Below are positions 58,901-64,000 of a DNA stretch of 64,000 nt, piece by piece. Both the position numbers and the translations under genes were made by a program. Source of the stretch: JAUYQR01 sp963822435 (GTDB lineage: Bacteria; Pseudomonadota; Alphaproteobacteria; Rhodobacterales; Rhodobacteraceae); NCBI GenBank assembly GCA_963822435.1, contig CAWGHN010000005.1, forward strand, positions 1-64,000. Reading direction: 5' to 3'. The notes below the pieces were generated by a model, which saw only the letters and a program-made list of their open reading frames with translations, was not told the origin of the DNA and searched no databases. Positions within the stretch are counted from its first letter, which is position 1. Every line of letters begins with the position of its first letter.

Positions 58901-59136
58901 GTAAAGCCGAACACGGCCATCACGCTGTCGCCGGCAAAGCTGCGGACCGCGCCGCCATGCAGGCGGATCGCCTCGGCCAGCTTTTCGTAGATCAGCCGCG
59001 TGAACGGCAGCGCCTTGTCTTCGCCCAGACGTTCAAGAATGGAGGTGTACCCGACCATGTCGGTGAAAAGCACCGACAGTTGCCGTCTTTCGCCTGTTTG
59101 CGTGGCAGCAGAAAAGGCCGTCGTCCCGGTCATCAT
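55942..59136 (-). CDS. Adenylate/guanylate cyclase-AAA-TPR signalling protein
   Basis: A 1064-aa cytoplasmic protein. Residues about 20-195 are a class III cyclase domain: metal Asp in LFTDMVGYT and SFAGDSVMAVFG, transition-state residues in VNLASR. An AAA-like NTPase follows (Walker A EPGLGKT, Walker B LLLIEDAHWID), with about 500 residues of TPR-like helices after it. This is the LuxR/SARP-type architecture with a cyclase at the front. An ATG at 59136 is chosen, since the frame upstream starts with TTG. Convergent with the DyP gene. Confidence 0.85.
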   Translation of the reverse strand: MMTGTTAFSAATQTGERRQLSVLFTDMVGYTSILERLGEDKALPFTRLIYEKLAEAIRLHGGAVRSFAGDSVMAVFGFTERQEDAALRACRAALAIDELFKAEAARFDAEFGVRPVMRVGVSSGTAVIASVEGEASQQTAVGNVVNLASRIQALAPPGGCLVCDATRRLVEWLADLAFDGERELKGVSRPQKLWRLLSVREGATRFDASLARGLSPLVGRDDELASLIDALNRSRQAMAVVDIVAEPGLGKTRLVFETRHRAEADSDRPLVLAGSCIADGQQTPFLPFLEVLRSSFNLRSEDEPDAIARKLETGLQGNGLSTPQNLGLLLNLLGLKPPEGALDGLDGVLIGLRTRDLLPALLRALCRTRAVLLLIEDAHWIDGASEDLLRKLIEGGDQPNLMVIHTRRPEYRPSWGGNPAVVTLTLKPLDQTDIRHLIQTRLGVDALPDALVRQVTERAGGNPLFGEEVLSFLLQNGALQIDRGKVTFDAARGESGLPASMRNLLSARVDRLDRQDRLLLQAAAAIGRRFDPGLLASVAGQPDETGAALHRLQDNDIIYREADSSDYAFRHVLLRDCVYQSLLSDRRAELHLAIAEALEARNHNRLTETAEALAYHYAHTNRADQAFAYAAMAGTKSLGMFSLGEADRYFAAAYALYERDPSCVTEARLAAFLADYALCSNLSLRAKAMEELAAKVRPFFRRQGDSLHHALFLHHLVACLICDARYLAAIDVRQDLSAMATRLGDPVSRAYAIVSEIALSCYCQPFTNAEFAARRAEAERLLAEIDDAYLQNYFWAHLGWDKICRGRVLEANEAADRMMDIGLRQNDPRSLGYGTAMKALTALCTDDYETALAMSEQALKVSRVEFETAIAAASRHASLVPLGKPGAAAEVRRFVDTCAANGWTMFSSGPEIMLGVALAMEGRIGEGLAHIEAVIKRRESEGAHTSANWNRLFLCEVYLGILSGQGGASASVLLRNIGALTKVVLFGPKKITQLVEQVRAHPHFDTDGHYFARTELILGMLHKTKKRKTRAIAHLTEAQRLVAPAGRSTMATRIELALAELAQA

Positions 59137-59244
59137 GATAGACACATACAACAGTCTGAATCTGAGCGCTATCGCCCTTGCCTGATTTTCAAGGCATCAA
59201 ACCTGCCACGATGTCCCGGAGGGCCAAAGGGCCGTGGCCCATCG

Positions 59245-60255
59245 TCACGCGCCGAACGCGGGGACAAGACCCGGACGATCCGAGCGGCCCTTGTAGATCG
59301 TGCCGGTGCAGGACGCGGTGATCCAGACATCGCACATGTCAGCACCGCCAAAGCACAGGTTTGTTGTCATCAGGTCGGGAACCGGCACGAATTCGATCGT
59401 TCCGGGGGCCGGAGCCGTGGTCAGACCCTCGGGCGTGAAGATGGTGATACCGCTGTTGATCAGGGTTCCGATACAGATCCGCCCCGACGCATCGACCTTC
59501 AGGCTGTCGACCCATTGCAGGCCCGGCAGCGTCAGCACGACCCGGCCCGGCACATGCGGCAACATGCCGGGCTTCAGCTTGCCCAGATCCGCCATCGTCT
59601 TGATGTCAGGCGGGGGTGCCACCTTTCCGGGGCCATCCAGATCAAAGGCGTAAAGCCTGCCGAACACCGTGTCCGAGACGTAAAGGACCGTTTCGTCCGG
59701 TGACAGGCCGACGCCGTTCGCGGTGGGGATGGTCGCAAGCCTGGTGATCGAAGATCCGTCGATCAAGGCGTAGTAAAGCCCGCCCTTCTGGATGCTGTCA
59801 GGCGACTGGATGCCCGAGTCGGTGAACCAGAATCCGGTGCCGGTGCTGTCGAAAACGATATCGTCCGGCGACAGCAGGGGTTGGCCCTCACAGTGGGTAT
59901 AAAGCGTGGTCACGTCGTGCGTGGTCAGATCGACACGCTGGATCACGCCATGGCCCATGTACTGCGTGCTGGGGATCGGGCTGAGCGAGGTCAACGGGCC
60001 TTTCGTCAGGTCGGGAAACCCGATGAAGTCGTAGATATGCCCGTTGTTGCAGATGTAGGCAGCCCCGTCCGGCCCGATCGCAAGGCCGTTCGGACCGCCC
60101 GGGATATCCACCAACCGTTCGACCTTGCCGTCCGTCTGCAGGCAGTAAAGACCCTGTTTCTGGATGTCGACAAACAGCAGCGAACCATCGCGCCGCGCGA
60201 CCGGAGCCTCGGGAAAGCCAAGGCCGGTCACGACTGGTTTCAGGTCAGTTATCAC
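59245..60255 (-). CDS. SMP-30/gluconolactonase/LRE family protein
   Basis: A 336-aa six-bladed propeller. Metal ligands of the family are likely in GFPEAPV (Glu), NGVGLSPDETVLYVSDT and the GLQWVDSLKVDASGRI strand, where the last Asp is usually the catalytic base. It probably opens a sugar lactone or acts as a similar hydrolase. No signal peptide. Single gene; upstream is a decayed transporter. Confidence 0.85.
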   Translation of the reverse strand: MITDLKPVVTGLGFPEAPVARRDGSLLFVDIQKQGLYCLQTDGKVERLVDIPGGPNGLAIGPDGAAYICNNGHIYDFIGFPDLTKGPLTSLSPIPSTQYMGHGVIQRVDLTTHDVTTLYTHCEGQPLLSPDDIVFDSTGTGFWFTDSGIQSPDSIQKGGLYYALIDGSSITRLATIPTANGVGLSPDETVLYVSDTVFGRLYAFDLDGPGKVAPPPDIKTMADLGKLKPGMLPHVPGRVVLTLPGLQWVDSLKVDASGRICIGTLINSGITIFTPEGLTTAPAPGTIEFVPVPDLMTTNLCFGGADMCDVWITASCTGTIYKGRSDRPGLVPAFGA

Positions 60256-60539
60256 GGGTCAACTCCTTGGCGGTTGCGGCGTTTGTGCGGCTGGCGGACC
60301 TGTCCGCTGCGTTACCCTATCCAGCATCGCCCGGCCCGGTCAAACGTCGAAACCGGGGGCTTGTCTGTTGCGCAAGGCCGTTTGTTGTTCCGTGCGGAAC
60401 AGCGGACCGGCGCGGCACGGATCATCCTGGCGGCGGGGCTGCGGGCGGCGTGTCGGTCAAGCTGGTGCCGGATGCCGGCGCCCCGCCGCCCGAAACGCCT
60501 GGCCTGGTGCGCGGGTGTTCGCCGGACTGCTGATCTTGA

Positions 60540-60829
60540 TGGTTTGCGCGCTGACCGGCCCGTCGCGGCGGGGGCTGCGGGCGGCGGTCAACTGGCGGGT
60601 GTCGGCGTTGATTGGATATCTGGCCCCTGGTGCCAACGGCACTTGCCTACGTTGCGATTGCACCGGGATCGTGCGCGGCCGGTCAACGGCGGTCGGACAG
60701 ACCGCCTCGATGATCGAACCTGCGATTGCAGCCCTGTTGGAGGTGCTTTTTCTGGGTAGACACCTGACGCCCAGCCGCGCGACACCGCGCCGTTGGCAAG
60801 GCGCCAGCGCAAAGCCGGCGTTCCCCTAG
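60540..60829 (+). pseudogene. EamA/DMT transporter remnant
   Basis: Two frames must be joined to read PTALAYVAIAPGSCAAG and TAVGQTASMIEPAIAALLEV (then LFLGRHLTPSRA). These are the final helices of an EamA-type drug/metabolite exporter. No start, several frame changes and a truncated end show it is non-functional. The bases from 60256 to 60540 contain no other recognisable gene. Confidence 0.5.
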
Positions 60830-60830
60830 G

Positions 60831-61862
60831 TCAGATGCCCCACAGGACCGACTGCTTGCCGCCCAGTTTGGAATTGCCAAGCGCGCCGTAGCTTTTGACA
60901 AACGCGCGCAGTTCGGCGTCATCAAACAGCGAAAGGTAGGCTTCTGCCCACGCCAGCTCAAAGCCGCGCAGCTTTTCGCTGCCGTCAAAGTAGGATTGTT
61001 CGCGCCCCGCGATCCGGTCGACCAGACCCGGATCCTCGAAGGCCGCAACCACGAAATCCACCGTGCGGTGAATTGCACCGTCGCAGGCGTCAAAAAGCTC
61101 GGGCCGGGCGTCCTTGAGCAGCGCCGCCGTCACCACCAGCGGCGTCACGGCGTGCAACTGGTAATGCAGGGCCAACTCGCGGCGGGCCATTTCAAGGGGC
61201 AGGCTGCCATCGGGCGCGGCCTGACAGACGACCAGCCGCACCGAGGCGTCGGCCCAGTCGATCATCGAAGTGTCATCCAGCGTCAGGCCGACACGCGCCA
61301 CCGCAAGCGCCGCCCAGGCGCGCAGGTTGTTGCGGCTGGCATTCTTTGGCGCGTCGGTATCGAAATACTCCATCGTGGCGCGCGCCCGCTCGGCCAGCCA
61401 CCCGTCAACCCGCTTGGTGGCGCTGGACGGTGACAGGAACGGCCGCACCTGCGCATAGGCAAAGGCCAGCCCCGCCACCCGCGAGGGCACCGATAGCTGC
61501 GCGTTCATCGTGGCAAGATCGCTCAGCGCCCCGGCCTTGGCCCAAGTGGTCAGACCCGCCAGCACACACTCCGCCGCCACGCTGCGATCTTCCTCGCTGG
61601 AAACGGCCTTGTTTGCCGCCCCAGCCAGATCGGTGATGAAATCGTCAACCGGCTTCAACTGCCGGTTCACCTCGTCGTTTGACGCCTCGTCGAACGCGGA
61701 TCGGCTGGCGTCCTCGGCGGTGTAGCGGCTGCCGTGGTCCAGCCGCACCACCGGGGTGGGCACCGCCTCGCAGGCGAAGGCTTTGGCATCCTCGGCCTGG
61801 GCATGGGCGGCGGTGGCGGCCATCAGCGTGGCAGCAAAGACCATGGTCAATCGCAGGGCCAT
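60831..61862 (-). CDS. AlgL-like (PL5) periplasmic alginate lyase family protein
   Basis: A 343-aa exported protein (signal peptide ALRLTMVFAATLMAATAAHA, cut after AQA). It shares the alpha/alpha barrel pattern of polysaccharide lyase family 5: NASRNNLRAWAALAVARVGL and GSLPLEMARRELALHYQLHA. In AlgL the first has NNH with a catalytic His; here NNLRAW has Leu there, while Tyr in LALHYQ is kept. It may be an inactive or altered lyase helping polymer export. TGATG coupling with the upstream Sel1-repeat gene. Confidence 0.68.
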   Translation of the reverse strand: MALRLTMVFAATLMAATAAHAQAEDAKAFACEAVPTPVVRLDHGSRYTAEDASRSAFDEASNDEVNRQLKPVDDFITDLAGAANKAVSSEEDRSVAAECVLAGLTTWAKAGALSDLATMNAQLSVPSRVAGLAFAYAQVRPFLSPSSATKRVDGWLAERARATMEYFDTDAPKNASRNNLRAWAALAVARVGLTLDDTSMIDWADASVRLVVCQAAPDGSLPLEMARRELALHYQLHAVTPLVVTAALLKDARPELFDACDGAIHRTVDFVVAAFEDPGLVDRIAGREQSYFDGSEKLRGFELAWAEAYLSLFDDAELRAFVKSYGALGNSKLGGKQSVLWGI

Positions 61863-64000
61863 CAGTTGGTGTCTCCCTCTGCGGTGAACATCTTCACCAT
61901 GTCGGTCGCGGTCGGATCGCCAGCCTCTGCCGCCCGCCGCAGCCAGATGCGGGCGTTCTCGACCGAAATCGGCACCCCGACACCCAGCGAATAGGATTGC
62001 GCCAGCATCACCATCGCCGGAACATCGCCCGCCTCCGACGCGCGCAGCAGCCAGTCGGTCGACGTGGCGATCTCGTCCCCGGTTTGCGCCTTGGCACGCA
62101 AGCGGCGGGCATGTTCGCGCATCGCCGCCGGGTTTCCCGCGTCGGCCGCGTCAGCATAAAGCCGGTCGAGGTCCAGCCTTGCTTCAACGGCGGCGCGCAG
62201 TTTCGGGTCCTTGCGCGAGATCTCGTCCAGTACCCCGGCGATCTGCCGGGTATCGCTGCGCGCCACCAGATCGACGTAAAGCGACACGATCCTGGTCTGG
62301 TCATAATCGGGCCGGGTCTTGTCGCCGTAGATGCGCAGCAGGCGCTGCACCGCCGTGCGGCTGCCCAGCGCATGGGCCTTGCGGTAGAACGCCAGCGCGA
62401 TCTTTTCAGACTCGGCGTTGGGCAGGGTCGTGCGGTAGGCGTCGGCCAGTTCCACCGTCTGCCACGGGTCATCGGCGGCAAGCTCGGTCGCGATCCGCAG
62501 CCAGCGGCGCGCCTCGGCCTGATCCCCGGTCGCGGCCATCGCCGATGCGAAGGCAACGCTTTCGGGAAAATCGCATTTCATCGCCGAAATGGCGCGGGCG
62601 CGATAGGCGTTTTGCGCAGTCTCATCCGTCAGGAACGGCATGGCCAGCATCAGTGCAGGAAAATCGCCCCGCGCGTCGATGGCCGGGGCAAAGGCAGCGT
62701 AGACCGCCTTCAGGTCGGGATACTTGCCCGGATCGGCAAGCGGCAGCAGCCCCAACGCCTCGCCGTCACCCGCTTCGGCGAGGGGCAGCAAAAGCCCCAG
62801 CGCCTCGGCCTGCGACGCGGCGTCAGGTGCGCCGTCCAAAAGTGCCTTTGCCAATTTCAACCCGGCGCGATCTTCGCCCGCCGCAGCGGCCTTGCGAAAC
62901 ACCTCAAGCGCTGCGCTGCGTTCCGCCGTGGTTTGCGCCTGTTCAAGCGCCAGCGACGCGCGGGCGGTATCGACGTTGGGAAAGCGGCTGGCATAGGCCG
63001 CCCAGAAGGTGCGCTCAGAGTCCGGCGCGTCGCTGCGTTCAAGCACGGCAAGCAGGCCCGCCAGCGGCGTCGCCCGCCCATAAAGCGCCTGCGTCTGCAG
63101 CGCCGCCATTTCCAGCGGATCGGGATTGTCTGACAACTCCGCCAGCGCCATGTCGGTCAGCGCAAGCGAGGTGGAACCGATGGCGGCCTCGGTCGCGGCC
63201 CAATAAGCGGCTTCTTGCAGGTGTGGCGCGTTTGGTGCCTTGCACAGGAAAGCGGCTTGCAGATCGGTGGTCGGCCCGACCTCGCCAAGGTTCGTGACCG
63301 CGTAGATCATCTGGTCGACGGCGGCGTAGAATTCAGTTTCGCTTTCGGCAGCGCCCAGAGTCAACTGCGCCAGCATGATGATCGCAGCCGGATCGTCCAG
63401 CGCGGCCCCCCGTTCCAACAGGGCGCGAGCCTCGTCCTGCCCCGCCCAGCGCCCCTTTTCTTCCAGAATATGAACCGCCAGCTTGCCGAACACCCACGGC
63501 GGCGCGCCATCAAGCGCCTGAAGCTGGTCAAGCGTCTTCACAAAGGCGGGCTTCAGATCGGGGCGGTCCGGCAAGCGGGCTTCCAGAAAGCCCGACAGGC
63601 GGATCAGTGCCGCACGGTCACCTTCGGCGGCGGCGGCCTCATACAGGGTCTGCGCCCGCTCAAGGTCCATCGGAACCAGCGCGCCCGCCTCATAGACGCG
63701 ACCCAACGCAACCTGCGCATACGGCAGGTTTCCGTTGGCGGCCTTGGTCAGGTAGGTCAGCAGAACATCATTGTCCTTGGTCACCAGTTCGGATTGCAGG
63801 TGGTATTCCGCCACCCGCCACGCAGCCACGGGGTCGCCCAGATCGGCGGCAAAGCGGTACCAGCGCACCGCCAGATCGTGATCGACGGCGACCACCTCGC
63901 CACTGGAAAACTCGCGGGCGATGCGGGCAATCCGGTCGCAGATCAACGGGTCCATCTGACCGACCAGCGAACCGAACGCCATCGTCACTGCCAGATCGGG
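61862..64000 (-). CDS. Sel1/TPR-repeat protein, AlgK-like (5' end outside window)
   Basis: At least 712 aa; the frame is open to the window edge and the true start lies beyond 64000. It consists of Sel1-like repeats such as AAWRVAEYHLQSELV, ANGNLPYAQVALGRVYEAGA and AGDVPAMVMLAQSYSLGVGV. In alginate and similar exopolysaccharide systems AlgK is a TPR-type lipoprotein that helps the outer-membrane porin. Its overlap with an AlgL-like gene supports such a role. The N-terminal signal is not visible here. Confidence 0.7.
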   Translation of the reverse strand, partial: PDLAVTMAFGSLVGQMDPLICDRIARIAREFSSGEVVAVDHDLAVRWYRFAADLGDPVAAWRVAEYHLQSELVTKDNDVLLTYLTKAANGNLPYAQVALGRVYEAGALVPMDLERAQTLYEAAAAEGDRAALIRLSGFLEARLPDRPDLKPAFVKTLDQLQALDGAPPWVFGKLAVHILEEKGRWAGQDEARALLERGAALDDPAAIIMLAQLTLGAAESETEFYAAVDQMIYAVTNLGEVGPTTDLQAAFLCKAPNAPHLQEAAYWAATEAAIGSTSLALTDMALAELSDNPDPLEMAALQTQALYGRATPLAGLLAVLERSDAPDSERTFWAAYASRFPNVDTARASLALEQAQTTAERSAALEVFRKAAAAGEDRAGLKLAKALLDGAPDAASQAEALGLLLPLAEAGDGEALGLLPLADPGKYPDLKAVYAAFAPAIDARGDFPALMLAMPFLTDETAQNAYRARAISAMKCDFPESVAFASAMAATGDQAEARRWLRIATELAADDPWQTVELADAYRTTLPNAESEKIALAFYRKAHALGSRTAVQRLLRIYGDKTRPDYDQTRIVSLYVDLVARSDTRQIAGVLDEISRKDPKLRAAVEARLDLDRLYADAADAGNPAAMREHARRLRAKAQTGDEIATSTDWLLRASEAGDVPAMVMLAQSYSLGVGVPISVENARIWLRRAAEAGDPTATDMVKMFTAEGDTN

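Noticed and set aside
56305..59703. 1132-codon plus-strand open frame opposite the cyclase protein
   Set aside because: Low-complexity Arg/Gln/His-rich translation without domains; the minus strand encodes a clear cyclase-ATPase-TPR protein.

Overview
The window looks like chromosome from a Rhodobacteraceae member (Rhodobacter/Gemmobacter/Paracoccus-like alphaproteobacterium). Support comes from high GC, an rrn operon ordered 16S-tRNA-Ile-tRNA-Ala-23S-5S-tRNA-fMet, an extended helix 9 in the 23S rRNA, a ChpT phosphotransferase next to a DUF3553 gene, an OlsB-OlsA pair, and the order rplU-rpmA-GNAT-obgE-proB-proA. No phage, plasmid or CRISPR signature was seen.

Layout. 1-1245: IS3-family (IS407-type) element, missing about three bases at the window edge. 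1390-7376: complete rrn operon on the minus strand, with a rho-independent terminator and a 490-bp leader. 7377-13699: mixed metabolic genes (amidohydrolase, ureohydrolase, bactofilin, alpha/beta hydrolase, thioesterase, enoyl-CoA hydratase, outer-membrane protein). 13681-17507: overlapping run of MFS transporter, M32 carboxypeptidase and a heme A synthase gene broken by one extra base. 17655-26495: housekeeping (lytic transglycosylase, TrmJ, ThiE-like, ornithine-lipid OlsBA, ChpT, ProBA, ObgE). 26749-29384: GNAT, L27, L21 and a DUF2059 protein. After tRNA-Ser: a sulfotransferase, small genes and a frameshifted winged-helix/TPR regulator.

32981-35985 looks like a nickel/cobalt locus: membrane anchor protein, HupE/UreJ permease and His-rich peptide, diverging from the wreck of a CsoR/RcnR-type repressor and an MFS exporter. 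37213-44130 is a sulfonate locus: HpsN/HisD-like dehydrogenase, TauABC-like importer, racemase and CuyA-like cysteate sulfo-lyase, with a divergent LysR regulator and a good LysR box.

44149-52475 appears to be an exopolysaccharide locus: a DUF3131 protein divergent from a 1107-aa glycosyltransferase whose two N-terminal hydrolase-like modules lack catalytic motifs, then an OafA-type acyltransferase and a small lysozyme-like protein. 52656-55920 is a tightly overlapping trio of catalase-like protein, unknown protein and DyP peroxidase. The right end holds a cyclase/ATPase/TPR regulator, an SMP-30 protein, an EamA transporter remnant, and an AlgL-like plus Sel1-repeat (AlgK-like) pair running off the edge.

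Most notable: the tri-modular glycosyltransferase, the heme-peroxidase trio, the sulfonate locus, the decayed metal-resistance operon with intact operators, and a 17-bp palindrome found twice in promoter regions. All functions are read from sequence patterns; no searches were run.
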